Shown: positions 35,500-45,440 of the stretch, in pieces | How positions within the stretch are numbered: position 1 is the stretch's first letter | How the letters are laid out: the number at the start of each line of letters is the position of its first letter | Assembly (NCBI RefSeq): GCF_905475395.1 | Contig: NC_058341.1 | Coordinates: forward strand, 35,169,501 to 35,233,500 | Direction of reading: 5' to 3' | Length of the DNA stretch: 64,000 nucleotides | DNA from: Chrysoperla carnea | Taxonomy: Eukaryota; Arthropoda; Insecta; Neuroptera; Chrysopidae | Program-made: the position numbers and the translations under genes | The notes under the pieces: generated by a model | Databases searched by the model: none | Told to the model about the DNA's origin: nothing | Seen by the model: only the letters and a program-made list of their open reading frames with translations

Positions 35500-37115
35500 T
35501 GGCATTTATAAGAGGACTTTATATTAAAATCCTCTATTAAATTACCAACTGTGGCATGTTGACAAAGTGGAAGCGTTTTTTATCCGCGATCTTAGTAAGT
35601 GTGATCGAATCTGAAAAAAAAATTAAAGTGGACAAAGGAACGGTCTAGGATGGAGTAGTAGTCTGTGAAGTGACTACAACTCTATGGACTATCAATAAAT
35701 GTCAAAGTATTTGAAGACAACAAAACACATGTAAGTAATTTCTACACTTAGATTAGTTTATTTAATTAAAATATAAAATATTCTTTTTTTTGTTTTTAGA
35801 ATTTACAATATATCTTGCAAGATAAAATGATTAAAAGAATTACAAAGAAAATAATATAAAACTAATATTCTCCAAGATAAATGTACAATGTGACATAACC
35901 TCTTTAAGGTAAGGTTTTGTTTGTTAAATTAACTCAGTGTTTTTTCTTTTTTTTTTATAAAATATGTGAAACTATATTGAAACTGAACCGTTCCGATCTT
36001 GTAGTTAAATTCTTGTGTGGAGTGAACCAATTCACCACCTTCTGTCTCCGACCCGTGACACAATTTATTCTAATATTGCACCGGGCAGAATACCGTGAAG
36101 ATTAAATTCCGCGAAGGGCAGCGCCGAGCGAGAATTCGAGACACCCTTAAATGGCAGTCTAACTCGTGGTCCGCTACACTTCCAAAACGCGGTATTGATC
36201 ACGTTCCACACAAATTTTATATATGTAATTAAAATCCGTCGGAAAGGTTCAGTTGCGTTTTTTTTTTTGAAAACTACGTATTTAAACTTTTTGAATTTTT
36301 TTGTAGGTAAATCTCCAATTACATCGATACAAGGTGGGACAGAAGAAAGATAACAAAAGTAAAACAACGTACCTTGAAAATCTAGGAAAAACCACCACAG
36401 AATACCGAGCGTACACCTCCAAACAAACAACACCAGCCGTTGATGAAATGTCCAGGTATAATTAATTTGATCGTTCAAGTAAGTCCACTTCTTTGAAGTT
36501 AAACCAATTATTTTATTTCCAGATTAAAATGCCCAATCCATCAATTGTACGATGTAATATTAAAACGTGCTTGCGTTGCGGGCACGAACGTGTATCTTAT
36601 TGATTTTAATAAATTTTATCCTTCATGTGTACCATTCAACGGTGATTTTATTAAGAGCGCTCATCTTTAAATTGTCTGAGCTTTTTAGCTTCGTTCTGTA
36701 TTCATGCGCCGAACTACGTTGTTATTGTTTGTTAACTTTTAATAATTGTTGCGCGTGGTGGTCATTCACACGTTAGTGTGTACTAACGTCCGTTCACACG
36801 CTAACGTGATTTTAATTCAACTTTTTTAATTGACTAATTTTGTTAGTCTTTTTATTTTATTTTATTTTTTTTTTTTTTGTGTGTGTGTTTAGATTTAGAT
36901 AGGGTTTTTTTATGTTTTTTATTTATTTATTTATTTCTATTTTTTTTTGTATTTTCTTTTGTAAATATTTCTTTTCGTGTTCGTGTGTTTTAATGATTGT
37001 TACCTTTTTCTGTCCCAATGTTTTTGATCGCGTTTACTACTCTAATTTAAAAGATTTTTAATTACTATCAGCCAAACCTACAATCAAAATACTGTGAACC
37101 GAATTGAACGGTTCA
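35500..37115 (-). repeat. 3' LTR (1616 bp)
   Basis: TGGCATTTATAAGAGG at the left and GAACGGTTCA at the right on the plus strand; read with the element it begins TGAACCG and ends TGCCA. It is a direct repeat of 41872-43486. The only difference I found is one extra T near 36958 (CTTTTG here, CTTTG in the other copy). The open frames inside (35917-36105, 36065-36478, 36567-36776) recur identically in the other LTR and have no domain features, so I do not call them genes. Confidence 0.95.
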
Positions 37116-37136
37116 GTCTCCCCCACTTTTAGGGAG
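37116..37136 (-). other. Polypurine tract for plus-strand priming
   Basis: Read with the element the tract is AAAAGTGGGGGAGAC, directly before the TGAACC start of the 3' LTR. Location and purine content are as expected for LTR retrotransposons. Confidence 0.85.
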
Positions 37137-37171
37137 AAATACTATTGTATTTCGGAATATTATTAAAGATA

Positions 37172-40100
37172 TTAATTGATTTCTTCTCTTTCGATGAACG
37201 GCTTCAGGTCCTCGACGTGGGCTTTGTACCTTATTTTAGTTTCTAAGTCTTCGAGGTCGCATGAAACAGGGGTTGTAAAACGGAGTATTCTCCTGGGTGT
37301 CGTCCACCGGGGAATAAATTTTCTGGCCTCGTCGAATTGGGGACCACCGTGGTCTCTCTGTAGCACAATTTGGCCCTCTGTGAAAGGGTGTTCTGGTGGA
37401 CGTTTGGCGTTATGGAAGCGTTTCATTTTGTCATGTGCCTTCGCCAATGACTCTCGGACCTTATCGAGATCTGGTGGGGGATCATCATGGATTATTTCAT
37501 GCAAATTCCACCGGAGGTCCAATGGAGTTGGAACTGCTCGTCCTAAAAATACCGTCGAGGGGCTGCATTGGATCGATTCGTGGAATTGACTATTATGTGC
37601 AAATTGAAAATATGGGAGGAATTGATCCCATTCTTTGTGGGTGTTTGCGTATTGACGTAACATAATAGTCATTCCACTCTTGAGGTCCCTGTGGATTCTT
37701 TCGACGAAAGAGTTACTCGACGGTCTATAAGGTGCGCACAGAATGTGTTTGATACCCCATCGAAGGCACATGAGCCTAAATTTCTCGCCTGTAAATGCCT
37801 TATGATTGTCCGTAATGACGTGTCGAGGTGGACCGAAGCGTAACCAGACCTTATTGAGCTTGTCGACGGTGTTAGCCGCCGTAACACGTTTTACGGGAAT
37901 GGCCTCCAACCATTTCGTGAAGCTATCCGCCACTGTGAGCACATATCGGAACCCGTTTTTGGTCATGACTAAGGGGCCAACGTGATCTATGTGGACCCTC
38001 TCCCACGGGTGTTCTGGAGTTTTAGAAGCTAATGGGGCCCCAGGTGCTTTATTGTGTGGTTTACACCGCTGGCATTCCGGACAGGACCTAACATAACCGC
38101 GGACCTCCTCAAACAGTCGTGGCCACCAGAAGCGACGGGCAATGGCCCTATAACTTTTTGTAATGCCGGGGTGGTTTGAAGCTATTCCATCGTGGTGATA
38201 GTAGAGAAGCATTTGTCTCATAGTTTTAGGTACAGGGATACGTCGCAACCTATTTTTCCCTACAATTTTTAGAAGAAGGGAGTCCCGTAACTCATAGCCT
38301 ATCACATCATCTCCGGCACGTAGGCGCTGGATGATGAGCCGTAGCTCAGGATCGTCCTCTTGCTGTCGTTGCAGAGAGGTAAAGGTTTGTGGTACCTCGT
38401 CTAAAACTGAAATTTTACCTGTATGTCCGTCTGTCAAATTTTTATGGAAGTTGTCTGTGGGACTTTTCTCGTCGTTTGATTTTTTAATTGAAAATAGCCT
38501 TGAAAGGGCGTCAGCTACAACATTGGTGGGGCCTTTTATGTGTTCCACGTCAAACTCAAAACGTGAGAGTTTTAGTACCCACCTTCCCACTCGGCCAAGC
38601 TGTTTTGGATGGTTCATGACCCAGCTTAGGGCTCCGCTATCGGTGTTGAGTAGAAACCGTGTTCCTAGTAAGTACTGTTTGAATTTCTCCAGGGCCCAGA
38701 CGACAGCGAGACTCTCCAGTTCGTATGCAGAATATTTAACCTCCGCAGGGGTTAATTTTCTGCTAGCGTACTGGATGGCTCTTTGGCCTCCGTCTAGTTC
38801 CTGAAGCAATACAGCAGCAATTGCGACACCTGAAGCATCGGTTTGTACGATGAAGCGTTTTTTAAAATCTGGGAAGGCAAGTACTGGAGCTTCTGTAAGA
38901 GCTTGTTTGACCGCGTTGAATGCTTTAATTTGGTCATCTCCGAAGTGGTACACCACGTCCTTTTTTCTGAGTGCGTTCAGCGGGGCAACTATTTCGGCGT
39001 AGTTGGGGATGAAACGCGAGAAGAAGGAAGTCATCCCCAAGAAGGATCTCAGTTGCTTAATGTTGCGAGGTATTCGCAGGTCCAACACAGCCGCTACCTT
39101 CGACCTATCCAAAGCTACACCTGACGCGGATATTACATGCCCTAGGAATTGAATGCTAGGTAGACATAGTTGCATTTTGTCCGGTCGTACCGTTAAGCCG
39201 GTATCTCGTAACCTAGTGAACACTATCTCCAGGTGTTTTAGGTGCTCTTCAAAGCTCGAGCTGTAAATTAAAATGTCGTCGAAGTAAGGGATAACACATT
39301 TATAGCGGAGGTCTGCGAATAACCCGAAGATCAAGCGGTTTAGAGCCATTGGGCTGACACTTAATCCGAAGGGAGTAGTCCGGAACAAGTATTGGCCTGT
39401 TGGTGTAGAGAACGCTGTGTATTTTCGGCACCCAGGGGACAGCATTATTTGATAGTAAGCGCTAGTTAAATCGATCACTGAATAGCAGCGTGAGCCACTC
39501 AAGCTCTGAAAAACATTCTCCATATTAGGGGAGGGAAAGCCGTCGAAGATAACTTTCGCATTCAGGCGCCTATAATCGATACACAGCCTGTTTGAACCAT
39601 CTTTTTTCTTTATTAAAAAGGCTGGAGCCGAGTATTCACTCCGGCAAGGTTCGATAATGCCTTGCTCCAGGAGGCCGTTGATGTGCTGTTCCATTTCAAG
39701 CGCTTTAGGGGGTGAAAGTGGATAGGGTGGGCTCCGTACCGGTATACTGTCCTTTAAACGTATGGTGTACCAATAATCACGAGCACAACCGATTTTGTTG
39801 GTGATTGTGTCACTAAAGCGATTCAATAACGTTTCGAGACGGGAAGATTGAGTTTTCGGCAATGTAGGTGATGTGACGATGTTATTTATTGTACAGACTG
39901 TCCCTGGACACATGGGGATGGGTATTTTTGGGTTGAACATGAAGGTCACTAAGCATTTTTCGAAATTTAAAATAGCCTTCATGTGTTTTAAAAGATCAAC
40001 ACCCATGATTAAACTGAAAGTTAGGCTTGGTATTATATGAAACGCTGTCTTCCAAGTAAATCCGCCAATTCTGATAGAACATGTCAGCAACTGATGGACA

Positions 40101-40396
40101 TTAGTGACAGTACCATCCGCTAATATAGTTTGGAGCGTTGTGGTGGAGATCTTGCCTAAACCAAGCTTTACTGTAGCTGTTGCCAATTTTTTATCACAAA
40201 AACTATGAGTGGCCCCTGAATCCAGAAGGCAATCGTACGTACAAGGTCCTATGGTTACGGGTATTGTAGGTAGGCTAGTACGTTGTGAACGAATTGATAA
40301 TAATTTGCGACGTCCCATTAGACAACGATGGGGGGGACGAGACGGGGTTTGGTTGATTGTATTGTAATTGGAGATTTCAACTAGTTTTTTGTAGGT
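37172..40396 (-). CDS. pol: Pol polyprotein: protease, reverse transcriptase, RNase H, integrase
   Basis: The open frame runs from 40396 to a stop at 37172; the first ATG is at 40318 (1048 codons), but entry is probably by -1 frameshift from gag. Numbered from that ATG, the protease active site is DSGA at 33-36. RT spans about 185-370 with the catalytic YFDD at 345-348 preceded by FGLSVSP. RNase H has TDAS at 493-496, Glu533 and Asp560. The integrase zinc-binding part has His709, His716, Cys746 and Cys749, and the catalytic core has Asp778, Asp837 and Glu873 (DD35E). All key residues are present. No chromodomain is seen at the C-terminus, which ends in a basic segment with a short DL.PF. motif. 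It copies element RNA to DNA in particles and inserts it in the nucleus. Confidence 0.96.
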   Translation of the reverse strand, partial: TYKKLVEISNYNTINQTPSRPPHRCLMGRRKLLSIRSQRTSLPTIPVTIGPCTYDCLLDSGATHSFCDKKLATATVKLGLGKISTTTLQTILADGTVTNVHQLLTCSIRIGGFTWKTAFHIIPSLTFSLIMGVDLLKHMKAILNFEKCLVTFMFNPKIPIPMCPGTVCTINNIVTSPTLPKTQSSRLETLLNRFSDTITNKIGCARDYWYTIRLKDSIPVRSPPYPLSPPKALEMEQHINGLLEQGIIEPCRSEYSAPAFLIKKKDGSNRLCIDYRRLNAKVIFDGFPSPNMENVFQSLSGSRCYSVIDLTSAYYQIMLSPGCRKYTAFSTPTGQYLFRTTPFGLSVSPMALNRLIFGLFADLRYKCVIPYFDDILIYSSSFEEHLKHLEIVFTRLRDTGLTVRPDKMQLCLPSIQFLGHVISASGVALDRSKVAAVLDLRIPRNIKQLRSFLGMTSFFSRFIPNYAEIVAPLNALRKKDVVYHFGDDQIKAFNAVKQALTEAPVLAFPDFKKRFIVQTDASGVAIAAVLLQELDGGQRAIQYASRKLTPAEVKYSAYELESLAVVWALEKFKQYLLGTRFLLNTDSGALSWVMNHPKQLGRVGRWVLKLSRFEFDVEHIKGPTNVVADALSRLFSIKKSNDEKSPTDNFHKNLTDGHTGKISVLDEVPQTFTSLQRQQEDDPELRLIIQRLRAGDDVIGYELRDSLLLKIVGKNRLRRIPVPKTMRQMLLYYHHDGIASNHPGITKSYRAIARRFWWPRLFEEVRGYVRSCPECQRCKPHNKAPGAPLASKTPEHPWERVHIDHVGPLVMTKNGFRYVLTVADSFTKWLEAIPVKRVTAANTVDKLNKVWLRFGPPRHVITDNHKAFTGEKFRLMCLRWGIKHILCAPYRPSSNSFVERIHRDLKSGMTIMLRQYANTHKEWDQFLPYFQFAHNSQFHESIQCSPSTVFLGRAVPTPLDLRWNLHEIIHDDPPPDLDKVRESLAKAHDKMKRFHNAKRPPEHPFTEGQIVLQRDHGGPQFDEARKFIPRWTTPRRILRFTTPVSCDLEDLETKIRYKAHVEDLKPFIEREEIN

Positions 40397-41709
40397 TTAG
40401 ACCTACTGGAGTTCTGCTCCATTTGTGCGTACATTACTTGTCTATCCGTTATTTGACGCACCTCTTGAGCTACTAGGTCAAGTATTTCAAATGAATCCGG
40501 TACCATCCTAAATTTGCAGATATCATATGTCGCCCTATTCATGCGAGCCCAAAGAATTGTAATGATCTCCTGCTCACTAAGGTTGGCTCCAATGATTTTA
40601 GATTTGAGTTTAATATCATCAATGAACGCCGTGAATAATTCCTCTGGACGTTGCCATCTATACAAGTGTTCTGATATGAGCAGGGACCTTTCGGCCGGCG
40701 CAAAAAATACATCTAATATCCTGAAGCGAAGGGAGTCCCAGGTGGGATAAGATTGGATATTTGTAGCCCACCATCTTTGAAAATTTCCGTCACAAAACTG
40801 GAGGAGATGTGTTAGAAGAGGTTTCTCCTCCAGGACGTGTAACTCTGCGAGCTTTTGGATTTCCTCCAGGAATTTTATTATATTCGGTTTGCTGGAGCCG
40901 TCACACCGAGGGAAGTCTTTGAAGTACGTATCTATGTTTGCCTGATACTTAATTTTGTACATATTATCTCCTACATTACTATGCGATAAATTTATTAACG
41001 ACTTATTCGTACTCTGATTGCAGGATTGGCTACATGATATCTTACTTATGGATTCACATAAATATTTTAATTGGAGATTTACCTCGTGAATATCATGCTC
41101 GTGTGATGCGTTGAGTCGTGTTTGGGAACGCATAAACTGGATGACTCTTGATGGTGTGGCGTCCTCCTCTCCTACTGCTGTTGTTGTCGCAGGTTGCCCA
41201 GTCGGACCTGCATGTGCTGGTGGCGCAAGAACAGGATGAAGTGATGGAGTTGTATTCGATTGCGTAGTTGGCGCATGATTCACATGATATGGATACGTTG
41301 GAAGAGCTTGTCCGTACTGTGGAACACTCCCCAACCCATAACCAAAATACTGATGCAGTTGTGCAGACGACGCAGGTGGAACCATACCAGGCGCCGGATT
41401 CAATATCGGTACGTTTCCAGGACTCGTACCAATAGTTGATTGTGGTACATTTCCAGCCAAAACTGTCGTGGGTAGGGTGGAATTGGCTTTCGACACTGAT
41501 GGTGCTATTGTCGTAATACCATGAGCACCTGGAATATCTGGCGGAGTAGCGTAACTTGGTGAAGTTGCGTCAACAATGGTACCCAATCCAGCAGTGTTAC
41601 TTGTTGTCGTTGTTGTGTTGACGGCGATTGTTGTAACCACCATTGGAGCATCTGCTGATGATGTCGTGTGCTTGTTGGACCGTGTAGTCGGCATCCTCTG
41701 GCAGTTCAC
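40381..41709 (-). CDS. gag: Gag capsid protein of the LTR retrotransposon
   Basis: 442 codons. Residues 1 to about 210 are Thr-, Pro-, Ala- and Gly-rich and probably disordered. The rest resembles a retrotransposon Gag core: a region with TYFKDFPRCDG, then FLEEIQKLAELH, QRWWATNIQSYPTWDSLRF and LFTAFIDDIKLKSKIIG, as in capsid-forming Gag proteins. No CCHC zinc knuckle is visible near the C-terminus, which ends NSSRSKPTKN; the basic tail may take over RNA binding (inference). It packages the element RNA. The last codons overlap the start of the pol frame by 16 bases and contain the slippery site. I chose the first in-frame ATG; another ATG six codons later is also possible. Confidence 0.88.
   Translation of the reverse strand: MNCQRMPTTRSNKHTTSSADAPMVVTTIAVNTTTTTSNTAGLGTIVDATSPSYATPPDIPGAHGITTIAPSVSKANSTLPTTVLAGNVPQSTIGTSPGNVPILNPAPGMVPPASSAQLHQYFGYGLGSVPQYGQALPTYPYHVNHAPTTQSNTTPSLHPVLAPPAHAGPTGQPATTTAVGEEDATPSRVIQFMRSQTRLNASHEHDIHEVNLQLKYLCESISKISCSQSCNQSTNKSLINLSHSNVGDNMYKIKYQANIDTYFKDFPRCDGSSKPNIIKFLEEIQKLAELHVLEEKPLLTHLLQFCDGNFQRWWATNIQSYPTWDSLRFRILDVFFAPAERSLLISEHLYRWQRPEELFTAFIDDIKLKSKIIGANLSEQEIITILWARMNRATYDICKFRMVPDSFEILDLVAQEVRQITDRQVMYAQMEQNSSRSKPTKN
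40384..40390 (-). promoter_or_regulatory. -1 ribosomal frameshift heptamer A AAA AAC
   Basis: On the element strand gag reads ACA AAA AAC TAG. The heptamer A AAA AAC is in the correct gag phase, with codons AAA and AAC in the zero frame. A slip of -1 leads straight into the open pol frame (AAA AAA CTA GTT GAA). The gag stop TAG follows the heptamer immediately. A weak downstream stem (CGTCCC pairing with GGGACG about 40 bases later) is too distant to be a sure stimulator. Confidence 0.85.
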
Positions 41710-41849
41710 CTAGACGTTGCGCTCGTACGAACAATGGAAAAAAAAATTAGTAGTATGTATTTTTTTTTTTTTGCAAAATTTATTTTAACTTATGAGCCAA
41801 TAATCCTTTTTTTTTTTTTTTTTTTCTAATCCAGACTCGATCAACTACC

Positions 41850-41867
41850 CTACGCTATATGCTACCA
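41850..41867 (-). other. Primer-binding-site-like sequence
   Basis: After the 5' LTR the element strand reads AAGT then TGGTAGCATATAGCGTAG. TGGTAGCA, the first eight bases, equals the complement of the common 3' end of eukaryotic initiator tRNA-Met (...TGCTACCA); the rest does not match. An 8-base PBS for initiator tRNA-Met is known for yeast Ty3. The tRNA assignment is inference. Confidence 0.55.
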
Positions 41868-41871
41868 ACTT

Positions 41872-43486
41872 TGGCATTTATAAGAGGACTTTATATTAAA
41901 ATCCTCTATTAAATTACCAACTGTGGCATGTTGACAAAGTGGAAGCGTTTTTTATCCGCGATCTTAGTAAGTGTGATCGAATCTGAAAAAAAAATTAAAG
42001 TGGACAAAGGAACGGTCTAGGATGGAGTAGTAGTCTGTGAAGTGACTACAACTCTATGGACTATCAATAAATGTCAAAGTATTTGAAGACAACAAAACAC
42101 ATGTAAGTAATTTCTACACTTAGATTAGTTTATTTAATTAAAATATAAAATATTCTTTTTTTTGTTTTTAGAATTTACAATATATCTTGCAAGATAAAAT
42201 GATTAAAAGAATTACAAAGAAAATAATATAAAACTAATATTCTCCAAGATAAATGTACAATGTGACATAACCTCTTTAAGGTAAGGTTTTGTTTGTTAAA
42301 TTAACTCAGTGTTTTTTCTTTTTTTTTTATAAAATATGTGAAACTATATTGAAACTGAACCGTTCCGATCTTGTAGTTAAATTCTTGTGTGGAGTGAACC
42401 AATTCACCACCTTCTGTCTCCGACCCGTGACACAATTTATTCTAATATTGCACCGGGCAGAATACCGTGAAGATTAAATTCCGCGAAGGGCAGCGCCGAG
42501 CGAGAATTCGAGACACCCTTAAATGGCAGTCTAACTCGTGGTCCGCTACACTTCCAAAACGCGGTATTGATCACGTTCCACACAAATTTTATATATGTAA
42601 TTAAAATCCGTCGGAAAGGTTCAGTTGCGTTTTTTTTTTTGAAAACTACGTATTTAAACTTTTTGAATTTTTTTGTAGGTAAATCTCCAATTACATCGAT
42701 ACAAGGTGGGACAGAAGAAAGATAACAAAAGTAAAACAACGTACCTTGAAAATCTAGGAAAAACCACCACAGAATACCGAGCGTACACCTCCAAACAAAC
42801 AACACCAGCCGTTGATGAAATGTCCAGGTATAATTAATTTGATCGTTCAAGTAAGTCCACTTCTTTGAAGTTAAACCAATTATTTTATTTCCAGATTAAA
42901 ATGCCCAATCCATCAATTGTACGATGTAATATTAAAACGTGCTTGCGTTGCGGGCACGAACGTGTATCTTATTGATTTTAATAAATTTTATCCTTCATGT
43001 GTACCATTCAACGGTGATTTTATTAAGAGCGCTCATCTTTAAATTGTCTGAGCTTTTTAGCTTCGTTCTGTATTCATGCGCCGAACTACGTTGTTATTGT
43101 TTGTTAACTTTTAATAATTGTTGCGCGTGGTGGTCATTCACACGTTAGTGTGTACTAACGTCCGTTCACACGCTAACGTGATTTTAATTCAACTTTTTTA
43201 ATTGACTAATTTTGTTAGTCTTTTTATTTTATTTTATTTTTTTTTTTTTTGTGTGTGTGTTTAGATTTAGATAGGGTTTTTTTATGTTTTTTATTTATTT
43301 ATTTATTTCTATTTTTTTTTGTATTTTCTTTGTAAATATTTCTTTTCGTGTTCGTGTGTTTTAATGATTGTTACCTTTTTCTGTCCCAATGTTTTTGATC
43401 GCGTTTACTACTCTAATTTAAAAGATTTTTAATTACTATCAGCCAAACCTACAATCAAAATACTGTGAACCGAATTGAACGGTTCA
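41872..43486 (-). repeat. 5' LTR (1615 bp)
   Basis: Direct repeat of 35500-37115 with offset 6372 up to the single T indel near 43330. It should contain promoter and polyadenylation signals; I could not fix a TATA box or the R region. It contains a palindromic cluster around 43139-43180 built from CGTTAG and CTAACG words. Confidence 0.95.
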
Positions 43487-43640
43487 CAAGTTTAGGGTTC
43501 AGTACCCAAAAAAACTAAAAAATTGGCGACGATCTCAAAAATTGTTAAGGAAAAAGGTAATTTAATGTAGAGTGTTCTTATATATGTTTGAAGTGGGAGT
43601 TAAGGGTTCCGTACCCGAAACATTTATCGGGGGTTTAAAT
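43487..43640 (+). repeat. Right part of split repeat family A copy, with the second CAAGTT
   Basis: Starts with the target duplication CAAGTT (43487-43492) and continues the family consensus TTCAGTACCC, AAAAAATTGGCGACGATCTC. A second partial unit follows (GTAATTTAATGTAGAGTGTT, GGGTTCCGTACCCGAAA), suggesting a tandem or composite copy. Confidence 0.7.
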
Positions 43641-45027
43641 TTTTTAAATTTCACTTGTTCCTAGGTACGATTAAATTGATCGCTGTAAAAAAAATCTTTG
43701 GAATGCATAAAATATAAGACTATAAATTTTTACACCAATAAGTTTATATAAATTAAAAGTAATCACAGACCTAGTAGTACCTATAATTAACAAATATTAT
43801 TAATTACTCACTTGTTGCATATTAAAATAAATATTAAATAATAATCTACAAACATTGAACCAAACCGTTCTAAGTACTATTTAATAACAAATAATTAACG
43901 CATATATTATTGATATGTAGGTAAATATTATTATTAATATGATGTAATAACAACTTTCAAAAAAAATTATGCATAATTTCTCTTATTAAAAATACATATT
44001 TTTTTTTATTTAAAACAAAAATATTGAAATGCAACTGGGTTTATTTTTAGAAATAACTTGTTTCTTAAATGTACAAAATACATCAGGTTTGTAAATTTGA
44101 GTATGGTAGCATCAGCCACAATCTCCTGATTATTTAATAGATTTATCACTAACGATTATTGTCTGTTAGATTTACAAATGAATTAAGTTAGATTAGTAAG
44201 CGATGTAATAGATTTTAAATAACTTTAAAAAACCGACTACAGCGGTCAATAAGCCGTGTTGTCAGAGACACTTCGAAATATGCAGACTTAAAGACGTCAG
44301 CTATCACGGTATTTTAAATTTTTTGAAAAAATGTTTACATTGTTGAAGAATTTTCAACTGAAGGATTTGCGCCCGCTATATTGGTTATTTTATCAAATTA
44401 CCTATCCTATGTCATTTGAACTGTCATCAGAACTCAAACGGAACCATAATAACTTACCGCAATTAAAACCTTTGGCCCTATAAACTGTATGTCATCAAGT
44501 GAAAGACAAGGATTAACTATAACTCTCATTAAGATAAAAATAGCAAAATTACTTCTTTTTCCAAAGGTTTCTTATATCCTGAGCCGCTCAAACTGAAAGC
44601 GTGATTTTGAAAAAGATTATTTTACTTAAGTTTTAGGAAAATTAATTTAATTGGTTGACCTTTTATAATGCTATTCGGTAAAATATTTATTGAATAATAA
44701 AACTTACTTATTAATGAATTCGATCTAATTAAATGAAAGAATTATATAATACCATTTTAAAAAAAACAAAAAAAAATTTAACTAATACCTTAGTACACTC
44801 AAATAAAAGAAATAGTTATACTTTTTTCTTAGTTAGAGAGTAAAATGAAATAAAAAAGAAATTGGGGATAATAAGATACATATAAGAAAGAGCCTTGAAT
44901 TGTATAAACAGTAGATAAATTTATTGTTAAATACTAAGATTTCAAAAATTTAATAGTAAAAATACCAATAACTTAAAAGAAATAAAACATTTTTCTGGGC
45001 CGATTTACAGAGACTGGTGAGGAGGCA
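43641..45027. other. AT-rich intergenic stretch
   Basis: Nothing recognised except an AAAAAACCGACTACAG fragment near 44227 resembling the start of the repeat at 58885. Confidence 0.45.
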
Positions 45028-45440
45028 TCAAAGACTGAATGGTTTTGACTGCTTTAAATAATAATTCCCTAAAAATATTGTCTTTAAAAATGAGTTATGT
45101 AAATTATGAAATATTCTTTTTATTTCATAAAATTTTTCTATTGCAGTAGTAAGGATTCTTTTGGAGGTTTCATATCTTAAATATGGAAGTAAAATGTTGG
45201 TATGAAACTCTCCAACATCTAGATTAACAAATTTTACTTCGCCGAAATAAATACCAAGAAGAAACAATGCATTAGTTTCTCTTTGATTGCTTTAAGAATG
45301 CTCTCCTTTTTGTAGACTTCTCCAGTCTTATTCAAATATGTATATGTTATTTTGCTAATAGCCCCTTCTGTCTTATCTAGTTCTATTCTGTTTCTGGTAT
45401 CCTACATTTTCGATTGCGGCTCCCGCAAAACTTAATCAAC
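45028..45440 (-). pseudogene. Frameshifted coding relic (unidentified)
   Basis: Read on the minus strand from about 45440: VLREPQSKM, a TAG, then DTRNRIELDKTEGAISKITY, TYLNKTGEVYKKESILKAI. A frame change near 45290 leads into TNALFLLGIYFGEVKFVNLD, VGEFHTNILLPYLRYETSK, RILTTAIEKFYEIKRIF and on to a TGA near 45028. Both parts have balanced, protein-like residue use, unlike the flanks. At least one stop and one frameshift disable it. I do not recognise the family; a transposon- or virus-derived protein and a host gene relic are both possible. Confidence 0.4.

Larger units (their letters stand above)
35500..43486 (-). mobile_element. Complete Ty3/Gypsy LTR retrotransposon, apparently intact
   Basis: A 7,987-bp element in reverse orientation: 5' LTR 41872-43486, primer-binding region, gag 40381-41709, pol 40396-37172, polypurine tract, 3' LTR 35500-37115, with a CAAGTT duplication outside. 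The pol order protease, RT, RNase H, integrase places it in Ty3/Gypsy (Metaviridae-type) rather than Copia. No third frame follows pol: only 56 bases separate the pol stop from the LTR, so there is no envelope gene. Both long frames are open and the LTRs look identical apart from one T indel, so insertion was recent by the logic of LTR divergence. It interrupts a copy of repeat family A. Confidence 0.95.

Noticed and set aside
35917-36776. Open frames inside the LTRs (62, 137 and 69 codons), repeated at 42289-43148
   Set aside because: They are identical because the LTRs are duplicates, lie in regulatory DNA, and show no domain features.
37116-37171. Possible envelope gene between pol and the 3' LTR
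   Set aside because: Only 56 bases remain, and they are the polypurine tract region; no envelope frame exists.
37176-39124. Several plus-strand open frames across pol
   Set aside because: They are shadows of the intact minus-strand pol frame, whose catalytic motifs are all present.
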